Shown here piece after piece: positions 12,801 through 25,264 of a stretch of DNA of 64,000 nt; the stretch's first letter is position 1, and each line of letters starts with the position of its first letter. The translations under genes and the position numbers were made by a program. The notes beneath the pieces are model-generated. The model was not told the origin of the DNA. It did not search any database and saw nothing but the letters and a program-made list of their open reading frames with translations. The stretch lies in contig NW_023998414.1 of assembly GCF_014805625.2 (NCBI RefSeq), forward strand, positions 19,141,280 to 19,205,279. The letters run 5' to 3'. Source of the stretch: Glossina fuscipes (Eukaryota > Arthropoda > Insecta > Diptera > Glossinidae).

Positions 12801-14512
12801 TCCTGGTTTCAATCACTGATTTATTGTCCGTTCGGACAAGGTCTTTCAATTTTGTGACAATAAGGGAAAAATGAACCCCCTCCCTTCGCTCCAATTGTGC
12901 TTCCTATACGGAACCTATTTTCTCAAATAAAAAAAGGGGAAGTAATGCATCACGATTGATAATATATTCAATAATATATATATTTCGCGTCATTTTCTTT
13001 TTATACCTATCACCGAGAGTGATGACGAAACGTCTCCAACGCCCAGAAAGAATCACCAGCAAACCCAGAAAGCATATGTATTCTTGATCAGCATGGAATA
13101 TTAAATCGACCTAAGCTTCTCCGCTTGTCCATCGATCCGGTTGTCTGTCCGTCTGTCTGTGTACTGACTACTGTCAACATTCTCCTGATCGCAAAAATAA
13201 AGTCATCGACTTCCAAATTGGCAGGAACATTGCAAGTTCCTGCAAGCAGGTTGCCATTGAGAATGAGCCAAATCGGTCAAGCGAAATACCCACAATACCA
13301 CGCAAACTAAGAACACCTCTTTTCCGCAAAAGGAATAAAAATTCGAAAGCGTTTTTTGCTTATTACTCATAAACTGCAGCAGATAGATCTACATAAATTT
13401 GGACGATGCTGTAGCACCTGTATAAAAGCAGAAAAAATTAACTTCGTCTACCCAATCCATTATTATAATATATCACAATTTCAATTTTTCTTCAATAGCT
13501 TTATAAGACGCGGAAACCAGTTTCAAAAATTCCATAAATTATATAATTTCTTGGCAAGTTTCAAACTTGGAATGCACCCAAACATGTCCGTCTATTAACC
13601 TGTCCATTTGTCTGTCTGCGCAACTGTGTAGTAAAATTTCTGCTAAACACTGTCCCGTTAACAAAAATGAAGATAACACCTACAAACTTACAAAATAATT
13701 TGAAAGTGACTTAAACTTTTCCCAAGCACACGCTGACAACAACCACACGGCTACGCGGCAAAAACTTTTATTTTGAAAATAGAAAAAATCGCCCGGGCCC
13801 ACCCCATATTAGAGAGCATGAAAATTTAGTTCTTTTCCTTTTTTTTGCATCTTTTAGAATAGTGGTGCTATGGTAGAAAAAGGCTTATTCACGACGAGTA
13901 TAATTTTCCTACTTCTTGTAATATATATCCAATTTTGCAAAAAAAATCGCCAGGAACTTTATTCTAGCTGAGAGAGAAACGTTCATTCATTTTATGGCTG
14001 AGGCAACGTAGCGAATGAATAAAGGGAGCCAAGTTGACTCACGTCATTACGAAAGGGGCATATATTATCGATATTTTGAAAGGCAAAACAGGTAAAACAA
14101 AGCGATTATAGATATTTAACGATCTCTTCATGTGCACATAATGCATGCTTAATAACTGTTTTCAAAACGCAAAAGTTGTGATCAATCAAATTCGCATATT
14201 CTGTAGCTTCAGCGCTAAACAAATTTATGGCAGTGTCGTGTTGGGCAAAAATAATATTTCAATATTGGCACCTGCTGTCCGCACAAGTGGTCGTTGCTAT
14301 TTGATGTTTTACCGCGAAAATAACGATGATTTTAAAGTATGATTCTCATTTTGAGGCACCCTGTATACATCAATATTTGATGCAAATCAAACGCAAAAAA
14401 TAAACTTAAACAACAAAATGTCTACTTACCATGACAATAACGCAACTGATACAAATGTAGCTGCACCGCTTTGAAACATTGGATTCTTTGGCAACGATTT
14501 TATATTTAGCAT
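9870..14512 (-). CDS. RETREG: FAM134/RETREG-type reticulophagy receptor
   Basis: ER membrane protein of the type that bends ER tubules and delivers them to autophagosomes. Three exons: 14512-14430, 10955-10645 and 10561-9870, with phases agreeing, giving 361 aa. Intron 1 is 3.5 kb and full of repeats; intron 2 is 83 nt. Residues 14 to about 110 form a reticulon-like domain of two hydrophobic hairpins (first around 'FVSVALLSWLHIRPIGLMFLML', split by intron 1; second around 'FCAIATGCLGSLAIMGHLV') separated by an amphipathic helix. The remaining 240 residues are acidic and serine-rich and look disordered. The C terminus holds an LC3-interacting motif, FEIL (352-355), in the acidic context 'DESDFEILENEDI', matching the vertebrate FAM134 motif. 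The start is the only ATG that joins the hairpin in frame; a further upstream exon cannot be excluded. Confidence 0.85.
11791..11982 (-). repeat. tRNA-derived SINE, copy C
   Basis: Minus strand: 'gtcgtgggttcgaatctc' (B box), 'agtgcggtagagttttt', 'gccttagatgctagtgcttt', then 'ctctggcgaaatt' and a (TAA)n tail seen on the plus strand as (ATT)n. The 5' head differs from copies A and B ('gcgccgaaggtaaggaatctcaactagcaactcaatgg'-like, given here only as its gist), suggesting a subfamily. It lies antisense-neutral inside intron 1 of RETREG, in the same orientation as the gene. Confidence 0.8.
13002..13920 (+). repeat. family A interspersed repeat, dimeric copy
   Basis: Opens 'tatacctatcaccgagag', then 'cgtctccaacgcccag', 'tattcttgatcagc' and a 'gtctgtccgtctgtctgtg' block. 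The second monomer begins near 13480 ('acgcggaaaccagtttcaaa'). The end is 'acgagtataattttcctac'. It aligns with the copy at 261-1205 throughout. It lies in RETREG intron 1, opposite to the gene. Confidence 0.75.
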
Positions 14513-14699
14513 TTTGAAATATTTGACTCTTTAGTTACACAGTTCGAAGAGTTTTTATTAATTTATAGTTCACAATTTTTAATTCAATCGTCGAATTTAT
14601 TTTCAAATTATGACGTCATCAGTTAATTTTTCCTATATATCTGTGACATACATATACGTTTGTATGCATGGCATGTACATCTATATATAGATATACATA

Positions 14700-14700
<1 letters not shown>

Positions 14701-14743
<43 letters not shown>

Positions 14744-14794
14744 ATGTGTATATGTATGTGTGTATGTATGTGTGTATGTATGTATGTGTATATG
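14701..14794. repeat. (TA)n then (TGTA)n microsatellite
   Basis: Thirty-six bases of pure TA are followed by TGTATG/TGTG repeats to about 14794, just upstream of RETREG exon 1. Confidence 0.9.
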
Positions 14795-17700
14795 TCAATA
14801 AACAAAATTATGGATGGATTTCAATTTCGCTAGAATTACGAAATTAGTTTAAAAATATATTTTTTTTTGCATTAATTAGAACAACTATAAAGATTCTTTT
14901 ACAGGCATTGCCATTAGAACTTCATATTTGATATCAAGGGAATTTGTGATATAATCGTCGTTCCGATGCAACAATAAATAGTTTTTGTTTGTTGTTTTTA
15001 TTTTTTTTGTTTTTTTTCTTTTAATGCAATTTCGTCACAATAATCTCTTATGTAGAGGAAAATTAAAGAGTTTGCTGTTGCTTATTTTGTTTCATGCATT
15101 AAGTGCCGATATGCTTGCTTATTTTGCTTAAGTGGCATTTTACCAAAAACGTAATAACGCATTTATAATAAAGAATTGTAATTACGCTTTGTTTACAAAA
15201 GTATATTGAGACATTTTTTGCGTATCGCTAAAAATCGTTATGCCTTCGTAGCGTATACTTATTTTATCATTCTATGATAAGGTGTACATACATATTTTTT
15301 AAATTGTGAGGGACGAGGATTACGATTATCAACGAAATGGAACATTAGACGGCTGTACATTAAAATCGAATGCGAAATCCATTCACAATCTCGCCTGCGC
15401 TTCCTATAACAATATAAATTACGGCTTTTACTTTATCTTGCGCCTTTCTCAGTTCTCAGTTGAATATTGTACAACGCAATTCTTAAGGGGTTCTTGTTGT
15501 TGCGACTTTTTGATTTGTGAGCAACGACAGAATTAATTAACAAGGATGCTCAAATTTATCTGCCACTGGAGATGGGTGCAAAAATGTTTTACTAGAATTT
15601 CTTTTAATACATGATACACACGTCAGGTAAAAAATATGTGACTTTGAGTGGCTGATGACATGCAAAAATATCCGTGCAGCGGTTAGGGCTAATATAATAA
15701 GTAAATGAATCTATTTACGATCAATTAAATCAGTAAACATTAAATTCGAGTTATGTTAATGAGTATCACGTTATTGCACATTGACTAATTAAAACTTGAA
15801 AAAATAATTTTAAAAATTAATGATTATAAAAGGAAACATTTTCCTTAGCATAATCAGCAAAATGCTCTATCATTATCAGAATGTTGCATATGCAAATATA
15901 TACATGCACTTGTAATAACCCTGCACAAATTTCTTAAGAGATTAAATGAAGAAATGTGACCAATAGTAAGCAAATAATACATATATATATTTGCGTGTGC
16001 ATGTATACATAAAAATATCACATATAATTTTCTTTTTTATTAACAAAAGGATAAAATTATTTCATAAAACTTATTAGCAAACTGTTTTCACATTTTCTTA
16101 TTTAATAACACACCATTCTTTCAGGTAGACGTGCAAAAAATTAAGCTTTCATTGGACTGTAACTTTTATGATCGCCTACGTTGTGTACATTTCATTTTGT
16201 ATTTCTAAACATAGACTTTTCTAAATATGAAAGCAATGTAGAATTCTCTAATGTACAATAATATATACAATTACAAAACAATGTATATATGGATATGTAA
16301 CAAATAGCTCTGCATATACTTTTCCGCTCACTAAACAGAACGTCTTTACTATTCACTTGAAATCTTACTGACAGCTTGTGTATCTTTGCCTTTGCACGAG
16401 ATGGCCAACTTGTTTTTGACACTTTCTTTTTATTAATTTTGATCTTTCTCTGTAAGGTTCTTTAATAGTTTTATGTAAATATAAATTTTACAAATTTTCT
16501 TTCCTTATTTAAATCACTATACATTTATACATAAAGAACATTAAGCACTTGTCAATTAATCTTTTAGAGATTTGAAATAATTCGCGAGTAGAGCTAACAA
16601 ACAGTACTGACGGTAATTTTTGTTATTTTGTTGTGATACATTCTTTTTCTGTTTTTTGTTTTTATTTTTTATTGATTCACTTGCAGAATTGCCAGGCATC
16701 TATTTTAAGTGCACAGAATGATAGCTTGTCTCAATAAAAGAATTGAAGAAACAGTAACATTTTATCTCTATATGAAACTTTGCAAAAAAAAAATTACCTG
16801 CAAGCATGTAAATATTACATGATATTTTTCTTTATTTATCTTTTAGATTTTGCATCTCGAGTTCGTTAAATAAAAGTCGATCAAGAACAATGGCTTGTGT
16901 GTTGCCATTTTTTAATATTTTTCAAAAATAATATTTTATTTAATTGATTACCTATTGCAATCGTTTCTTCCCTTCAGTCTGAAATAAAATTTCTTTCTTC
17001 TTCTTCTTTATTCTAATTTTACCATATGGAATGGATTTTTTTCTTACTTAAAAACTATATAACTAGTTATCAAAACTTACGAATCCTAATCAAAAAGTGA
17101 AAGTTCTAACCTAATTAAAAAATTTCTATGGGAAATCCTCATTGCTTTCAATGTGTTGTTATTTCAAACGACAAATCCTTAGTACAACGATATATAGAGT
17201 GAATGCGAACTTTTAAGAGCACTTTTATAAAATTTTCCTTTTATTGAACTTTTCAATTTCCGATAGAGTTTCCTCTCTATTGTCTCTTTGGGAACAATGA
17301 TATTTTTCTCATAATTAAATAATCGTAGAACTGACTTCGCTTTAATAGCGTCAACAAAGATACATAAATAATATAAGTAGAATGCTCAAAAAATGTTAAA
17401 AATATAGTTTAGCTCGCACATTACAAACTATTTGAAATCTCGTTAACTTAGCAGAGATAGCGGTGTTACATCAACAGCCAAATGACTAGTTTACTCTTTT
17501 ATTTTTATTCTTTAGATGGGCAAAAATATTATTCTTAAGTCCGCTTACCATACATATACCATAGGCTACGCGTGTACGGCTACGAAAATGAAAAACGAGG
17601 TAACAAATATAATTTACTTTCGTTTCGTCATTTATATTTATTAGCCCACTTTGTATATTTCATCAAATGTTTCAATTAATTTCAGTGGAAATATGCCACA

Positions 17701-17939
17701 TGAATATGATGACGTTTTTCATAATTAAAAGAAGTCACATTGTGGGAATAATTTACTTTTGTTTAATGCAGGCTAATACATATCATTATTAAATTCAAAT
17801 GTCACCCATAAGGGATTGCACACCGCTAGATGGTTGATTTTTCGCCACATATTTTAGGCTTACGCCGCCTAATTTCTTTAATTTAAAAACGAGAAAAAAA
17901 GATTATAGCGTATCGCTGTACATTGTTAATACCTTATAT
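14795..17939. other. intergenic, no supported gene
   Basis: AT-rich sequence. The longest frames (around 15306-15536 and 16192-16422) have no recognisable domain, start context or splice partner. I see nothing definite. Confidence 0.4.
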
Positions 17940-18205
17940 CACCCTACAGTTATTCATATAACGGCTTTTTAAAATAAACTGTTATATGGGAAATGGTGGT
18001 CTGATCCGAATCTTTTTCAATACTGTTGGTCCTTGAACCAAAACACGTCAGGTGATCAATTTTCATCGGAGTATCGCAAAAATTGCGACCTGCAGCATGA
18101 ACACAATAAATAATACATGGACAGACATCAGACGGACGGATGGGCAGAAGGGCTTAGATCGATTTAGAAAAAGATTTTGAATTCGCCTTTCTGGGTGTTC
18201 CATAG
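17940..18205 (-). repeat. family B interspersed repeat fragment
   Basis: The reverse complement has 'cacccagaaaggcgaattc', 'aaatcgatctaagccc' and 'ccatccgtccgtctgatgtc'. This is the same order as the family B copies near 23926 and 48432. Confidence 0.55.
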
Positions 18206-18813
18206 GTCTACACTAATTTCCCTATATGAAATGCTTCTAACGTGCTAATGTAATGCTTAGTGTAAAATTTTGGTGTCCATCTGTTAACAATTCTTACATT
18301 TTCTTTTTAAGGCATTGCTGTAATCGTTTGTTGATATTCTTTCTTTTTTGATAACAACATGCAACGTGCTTGTTTCATATGATCTTCACTGAAATCACGT
18401 AAATCTCAATACAAAAATATAGATGTCATGTCTTTTCTGTTAATTACCTTTGCAGCAATATGTATGTTTATGCTGACACCAATCATTTCAAACCCAATGT
18501 AGGCATAAAAAACGTACAAACTTTTCTTGCTAAATTTCCTGATGCCGCAAGAGCTCTCTGCTCCCATCGGTTGTTTCGATTCTACGAAATCATTTGAATT
18601 CTAAATAACCCTGACCACTTCGTAGATGTAAATAATCAACTTCGCTTAAGAAATCATCTTAAAAATACTATTCTCTCATCTTTATATATTGTATTGTAAA
18701 ATTTTATTGATCATATGCTTGGTTTACATTAAAATCCAATAATGGCTAATTTATCGATCGCAGATCTTAACCAATACGGTTGCATTTTTGACGAACTGCC
18801 ATCAGTGTATACA

Positions 18814-18838
18814 GAGAACGGACGGACGGACGGACGGA
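18814..18838. repeat. (GGAC)n microsatellite
   Basis: About six units of ggac/acgg, probably grown from the 'gacggacgg' stretch found in family A and B repeats. Confidence 0.8.
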
Positions 18839-18875
18839 CAGATGTATCTTGAAAAGATATTAGAAAACTTTATTT

Positions 18876-18995
18876 AACTAGCAACTCAATCGCGGATCGC
18901 GGGTTCAAATCACAAACGCCGTGGAGTTTTCAAGCAGTCTCATACTTCCATAAATATGTAAATTTATTTACAAACTGTTAAAGACAATAAATAAA
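18876..18995 (+). repeat. tRNA-derived SINE fragment, copy D
   Basis: Contains 'ctagcaactcaatcgcgg' and 'tcgcgggttcaaatcac' (B box), then 'cgccgtggagttttcaagc'. The order matches the central part of SINE copies A to C, and it ends in an 'aataaataaataaatt' stretch. The 5' head is missing. Confidence 0.55.
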
Positions 18996-19980
18996 TAAAT
19001 TAAATATTACAAAGAATCAAGCAATAATAGCTTACAGTGAGAGATTTAAAAAGAACCTCACATGAGAGATACGCTCCTATGCGACTGGTTTGTTTCAAAT
19101 GTAATTTGTTTTGTCCATCATTTCAGCCTCATCAGCAATAGAAAGATGAAAACTCTTATGTCATATTATCTTCGCTTTAATGGGTCGTATCGTAAACTCT
19201 CCTTGACAGATAACAATGAGGTTATGAAGAGACCGAGGCCGCCTGACAATAATACCTTATGCTCTATAATGGATGAGGTATCCATCCCCTAGTTTCACTT
19301 AGATTCACTTGGAAGATATCTGTTTTTACTAGGATGAAAGCTTATCTATCTTAAATTTCGTAACCTTCGAAAACGCTTGTAGCACCCAGAAGGATTTGAG
19401 ATAGGCGGATCATGCCAAGAAGGCCTAGTTGTTAATATTTTAAGATGGAAATTTGCTCATGATAGTCATTTGATATAAAATGATTTCGAACGAACTTGAA
19501 CCACATTGGCCTTTTGCTTGGAACCCACTTCCCATGCATTAAATTCTGAAGAATAGTAGGACCCGGCAGGAAAAGGTTTTAATTTTTAATGGTGCGAAAT
19601 TTTGACCACTAAGATATATAGGGATTATTATGAAAGGCAAACTTTCTGTGTATGAGAAGAAAGCGTCATTTCTAATTCCGGACATTATCCAATAAGCGGG
19701 CTATCGTGAGTAGTGTGTGTATTATTGCCGATTGATATATTATTAGCGAGACGAGTGAATAATTATTATTGTCAATGCCGTGTAGGGTAATTAAGGGTCG
19801 GCCCGGCCTGGCGCGGCTATAATGTCTTCACTTATATTAATTTTCTTTCTTTTGCTTCGCGGTAAATTATAATATAGCAAAGACACGACCCTAAAAGTAA
19901 TGAGTTATCTTGGTGAGAGATTCACTTCACTTCTTCACTTCACGGTTCCGTGTCAGTCAATACATATCTGCATGCTTCTG
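18996..19980. other. intergenic, no supported gene
   Basis: A family A-like scrap ('acgcttgtagcacccagaagg') lies near 19375. The 76-codon open frame at 19062-19292 has no recognisable features. I see nothing else. Confidence 0.4.
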
Positions 19981-21576
19981 ACATTAATCCCCCGCCATTC
20001 GCTCAATTGAAAAAAAAAAAAAAAAAATGAAATAAATAAATTAACTGTAACAAGTAAGCAACGATGGGAACACAAACCGCAAACATATTTCTTGTAATTT
20101 CTTTATTGAATATTGATAATCAAATTTAAAATGTAATTTATGTAATAGTGACGACATTTCTATTTCCTTCCTATTTTTGCTTTTTCATTTTCTGTTTTTG
20201 AATTTTTTTTTTTTTTTTTTTGCTATTATTTTAATATATTAATTGTTGATATTGAATTATGCAGAACGGAAAAAAAAAAAAAAAATTGCAAGTATGCATT
20301 GTATGCTGATCAATTTTCATAAAATTTAAAATTATTACTACTACAATAAATGCGGGATTATTAGTAATGTCTGCATATTTATTATTGTTAACATGCATCT
20401 CTTATTTATTTATTTATTTATTTTTTTTTTTTTTTGTTGTTCTTTAAATTCTTATAATATATGTATATGTAACCATATCGATAACCTATGCGATTCCATA
20501 CATTATTCATGTGGAATATGCGTTAGTGTCATTAATAAAAAAAAAAAAATAATATTACAACCTTTTCGTTGACATCAAATCTCAAACCAAATCACAACTT
20601 AAGAAAGTTTTGAAATCCAGAGCTTTTCAATTGTTCTTAATATTGGTGGGTTTTCATATTTATTTATTTATTTATTCATTCATTCATTTATTTATTTATT
20701 TATATGAATATTTTTTAAAATATACGTTTATTTATTTACCTTTTGTTTTTTTTTTTTTTTTTTGTTTTTTTGTTTTATATATTGTTTACAATTATAAAGG
20801 GAACGCATTCTAAAATTGAATGGAATATTTATATTCTCACAATAAATAAGCATAGCTAGGCATAAGCATAGTATGTATATATCATTATATTCATTATTAT
20901 TGTTGTGGGAGCGAGTGGTTGTGCATGATGGATGGATGTAACTGCCCGGATTTAAAAATTCAACAAAAGAAAAAAAGAAGAAAAACTCATTCTTAAGTTT
21001 ATGAATCGGTTTAGACCACACGAATCGTCTTCGCGAATCGTCTTTCGAACAATTTCATTATTATTGCCATTATTTATTTTAACACTGTTGAAATAGAAAT
21101 ATTTAAACCTTTGCCGGGGAAAAATACGATCATTATGTACTTAGGTACGTACGTACATCCCTGTTAAGTTGTTTTACAACATGAAAATTCGTTTCATTTA
21201 TCGGTTCTCGGTGTCGCGGTGAACATTTGAAATTATCATTGATAGATAGTCTATAAATTTATAAATCAGTTACAATGCGTACAAGACTCCCGCCCCGCTG
21301 ATATTCGTCGGGCAGGAATTTAACTTACGCCATTTTCTTTTCATTTTCCAGAATATTTAAACAAATTTTTTTTACAATTTTTTTTCATAAAAAAGGCAAA
21401 ATTACCCAGAACAATGATTTTGTTATTAATTAGTATTAAAAACGGGATTTTTCTGAACTAGAATCGATAAACAGTATCACAGTTAATTCATTCATTTTTT
21501 TTTTTTTTTGTTTTGTTTTTTTCTTTTTTTTTTTTTAAAATAAAAGCCAAACGTTTGTCTAAGGCCTGTACGTAAT

Positions 21577-21607
<31 letters not shown>

Positions 21608-21900
21608 TTGTCCATCATTTTCGAATAAAAAAACTTGTGCTTTTAATCAAAAGCGAAACAAAAATCGCAGCGTATGCTTACAGCGTATAATCGAACCGTG
21701 TTTGTTGTCTTAATTTCATTTATTTATTGTTTTTTTTTTAGTTTTTTATCGCATTATTTGCATTTACTTTTTAAAGGGCGGACGTGGTTTGTGCAGGTTA
21801 CCAAACCATAGACAATTTTCGCATTAAACTCAATCTTGAAAAGTTGAAAGACAATTTTCCTTGTATTTTTTTTTTTTTTTTTTTGGTAACGCTAACCTCA
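19981..21900. other. homopolymer-rich non-coding block
   Basis: The block contains many A or T runs of 12-19 nt (for example about 20010-20027, 20203-20221, 20267-20285, 21590-21608 and 21867-21883) and TTTA-type tandem stretches at about 20404-20424 and 20658-20706. No family A, B or SINE signature interrupts it. It could be a long 3' UTR or non-coding transcript, or simply single-copy AT-rich DNA; the sequence alone does not decide. Confidence 0.4.
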
Positions 21901-22038
21901 GATTACGTTTAAAAATCGCAAAAATACGAACAAAACTAAGAAATACATATCCAAGCTTAAGAGTATGAATCACGAGCAAATTATCGAGAAACAATGATCT
22001 TAAGTGCTATTGCCGATAGTGTAAAGAGCAGTCGCCTT

Positions 22039-22500
22039 ATAATACCCATTATGCACAGAATGAGGGGAAGGAGGAGTGTATCTGCTATTTTATCGAAACA
22101 AGCAAGCTTCAAAGACAAATTCTTAACAGATTTAATAATGTCTATCCGGCCGTCCTTCTATGTAATGTCATGATCAACACTATCCTGATCACAAAAATGA
22201 AGCTATCTATATCAAATTTGGCGAAAACATTGGACGTCCATATTGAGAATGGAGCAAGTTGGCCAAAGCACGCAGCCACAGCCCAATATAGATTGAGGCC
22301 GCTTTACTTTTTTTGAAATTAAAAAAATGTTGCTAATTTGTAGGCGATATCTTCGTTTAGGAAACGGGAGAACGCCTACTACGGGTACTACACAGTTAGG
22401 TGGACGAACGGACCGGCATGCTTAAGTGTATTCCGAATTTGAAACTGGCTAAGAATTTGCATATACTTAAGGTGTTCTTCAAGCATGCTTCTGCGCGCTA
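22039..22500. repeat. family A composite with inverted second half
   Basis: The left part is in plus orientation ('aatacccattatgc', 'caagcttcaaagac', 'cctgatcacaaaaatgaag'). The right part, from about 22330, is the reverse complement of the second monomer seen at 770-900 in copy 1 (both share 'gtaggcgatatctt', 'cgggagaa', 'actacacag' and 'attccgaatttgaaac' in this strand). The two monomers are thus head to head rather than in tandem. Confidence 0.65.
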
Positions 22501-22889
22501 TAAAGGTCTTGAAAAAAAAACAATAAATTTTCATAAATTATACTAGGTCGAGACGTAAATAACTTGCGTTTTATTATCAGGCATTTACTTGCCTTATACC
22601 TCTTGCTATTACTGCGGCTATTGCCTTCATGAAATGCTCAAAGCATTACATGCCGAATATACGCTTCTTGGCTTTCCATTTCAGAGATTAAGAAAAACAG
22701 TTGTAACATTGTAATGTAACATGCACCACATGAAACTGTTGACAGGAGACTAATTGAATCCTGCTCATTTATGTAGTGAAAACAAAAACTCGTTTGTTTC
22801 CGTGACTGGACCTAATAATATTAGATAGGCGTGGTCAATTTTTCTCTTTTTCTGTACAGATATTATATATATATATATATATATACTCT
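22501..22889. other. intergenic, no supported gene
   Basis: AT-rich, with a (TA)n run at about 22863-22885. Nothing else is recognised. Confidence 0.4.
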
Positions 22890-23110
22890 TTTCGTATTCT
22901 CAGCGTACGTTCTGCCGAAGGCATGTTCTTCGACCGATTTGACATACTTTGAAGAACTTCCAATGGTCCTGCCAAATTTGAGGTCGATACCTTCACTCTC
23001 GCGGTCAGAGGAATTTTTACAACAGACATTATACCGAATTTGATGCTGATCAAGAATATATATATATATATATATTGTGGAGGTTCTAAAGTTTGGAGGT
23101 ACAAAAAAGA
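22890..23110 (-). repeat. family A repeat fragment
   Basis: The reverse complement reads 'tatatattcttgatcagc', 'tctgttgtaaaaattcc', 'gacctcaaatttggcagg' and 'caaatcggtcgaagaaca', the internal order of family A. It includes a (TA)n run at about 23058-23075. Confidence 0.65.
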
Positions 23111-23607
23111 ATAAGGCTAATATTTCGGATAGGTGGATACGGTACCGTAATCCATAAAGAGCATAAACTCTCTTCCATTCACTATATGACTTTTAAAATG
23201 AAAACATTTTGACACGAGCGAACGTTTATGGGCGTATATAACGAACGAAATGAAAACACAATCGTATACTTTCCCCTATTCGGCGGTTACGAGTATAAAA
23301 GAAAATAAATCCACAAACTCTTAATGTTCCGATCTTTGCACGTGTATGCAATTAATACTTTTTATAACCATTGCCAGCTGTCCATACATACAAATACCGA
23401 TGATTGTATTTCACTGCAATATTAACGAAAAATGGTGCAAGAGTGTAAAAGAGAGTAAAGCCAAAAATTTAGAAGATGGAGCACGCATTGGTTTGGCAGT
23501 TGCAAGCTTAACTCTTTTGCTACAGATAATACGCTATATTATAATAAACGTTTCTTTTCGTTCAAAGGCTAAAAGAGAAAACGCATTAGCTTAAACCGAA
23601 TAGTTTG

Positions 23608-23610
<3 letters not shown>

Positions 23611-23642
<32 letters not shown>

Positions 23643-23653
23643 TACTACTACTA
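23611..23653. repeat. (ACT)n microsatellite
   Basis: About fourteen ACT triplets with two ACC variants. On the minus strand it lies in a 99-codon open frame as a serine run, but that frame has no other supporting feature. Confidence 0.9.
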
Positions 23654-23925
23654 GTACTTCTACCGATACTGCTACTATTAGTTGTTTTCCTTGGATTTTC
23701 GGCAAAAGTACTCACAAAGCTCAAGGAATATGTATTGATTACTATCCCCGAGTAGCTTTCGCTTAAAAATTGCAACAGCAATGTTAACACAATCGTACAA
23801 CTCCAACATAACATATAGGCTGACATTGTTAGAATACCATTCGTGAGCCTTGTGTATAAACATGACATAGGAAAACGTGATTAATGAAGTAAAAAAAGAT
23901 ACACTAAGAAATGTACTTATTGTTT

Positions 23926-24255
23926 TATACCCTACACCAATTGTGGTACAGAGGTATATTAAATTTTTGCGGATGTTTACAGCATTCAGAAAGACTTGAG
24001 ATAGACTCCATCAAACTTTTATTATACCAATCGATTCAGGAACTTGTCTATCCACCAATCTAACTGCTGATATATGTCCATGTACTCTTATGTTTAAGTA
24101 CACCCAACGGATCACAATTTTCGAGATGCTTTATAGAAATTTAGTACACTGATATGTTTTGGTCCAACATCGAACACTATTGACCGCAATTGCTTTGGAT
24201 CCGATATATTTCTCACTACAAACGATATATTTCTGACTGTAAACCGATTTGAAAA
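23926..24255 (+). repeat. family B interspersed repeat
   Basis: Opens 'tataccctacaccaattgtgg', then a 'gatgtttacagcattcagaa' segment, 'tttaagtacacccaacggatcac' in shortened form, and 'ttttggtccaacatcgaac' near the end. It aligns with the copy at 48432. Confidence 0.65.
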
Positions 24256-25264
24256 ATTTGTAAAATTATCCTGACAGGAGGCTTGGACACAAAAACCTTC
24301 TAACTGGTTATTCTACTTCCAAGTTTGTATTCATAAGTTCGTCAAAGAACAAATAGGGATAAATTTATTTCACTATTTAGAATGGTCAAGTGTAATTATA
24401 ATTTAACGAATCTCCGATGCATATTGCCATGCGCTACATATAGTTGACAAACCCTTGTATCCTTGTGATTTTGTTACATTGGTAACGATATGTTGTGGTT
24501 ACCTATATATTTAAATATTTCATTGCTACTATTCCTTTCTTACCTTTCTCTTGATTATGATTAATTCTATTATTTTCTAAGCGTTTGAGAGAACAAGCGA
24601 AATAATTATTCGCAATATTTTTTTCTTTTGCATTCGCTTGCAAAAGTTGTTGTTGTGCACAAGATAGAATTAAATAAGTAAAAAAGTTATATTCGCTTTA
24701 GAACGAATCTTAAATACTCATCACTTAAAGTCGAAAATTTAATTTTTGAGTTAATACGAACTTGCGTTTTAAAATTAATATTTAATTATTGAAATACGTT
24801 TACGTCCGCATATATATAAAACTTTTAGATGAAAAATTTTCTTCAAGGTAATTTCAGTCTTTTGGCCATTATAAGAGTCAGTTCGTGAACAGATCAAATT
24901 TTCGGAAAATTAAATTAAGCAAATATTTAAGAAGACTCGACGTTTCTGTACAATTTCCAACAGCGAAAAGTCCTCTTAACGGACATACAAAAAAAAAAAA
25001 AGTACGGAAGCGGCCAACTAGTAATTCCTTATCTTTGCGTGATGGGTATGAATATTATACATTTAAACGTACAAATACTTTCCACTTAAACGTAATACTA
25101 AGCTGTACAAATGACCTTTAATTTATAATTATTATTGCTTGATATAATATTAGGAAGGGTTCTTTTCCCCTTTTGCCATACATACGCACGCGCATTCACA
25201 TACGTATGCAAGCATGTCTGATTTCCTTATATTTCCTTGATTTTCAAATGCCTGATCTGGTAAC
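24256..25264. other. intergenic / probable 3' UTR of the next gene
   Basis: No gene is supported. The 78-codon frame at 24885-25121 is lysine-rich with no recognised domain. The part nearest 25264 is expected to be 3' UTR of the minus-strand gene. Confidence 0.4.

Noticed and set aside
15640..15700. Box C/D snoRNA from 'gctgatgaca'
   Set aside because: No D box or terminal stem lies at a suitable distance.
23569..23868. Serine-rich minus-strand 99-codon frame
   Set aside because: Its serine run is only the (ACT)n microsatellite, and the remainder has no family or splice support.
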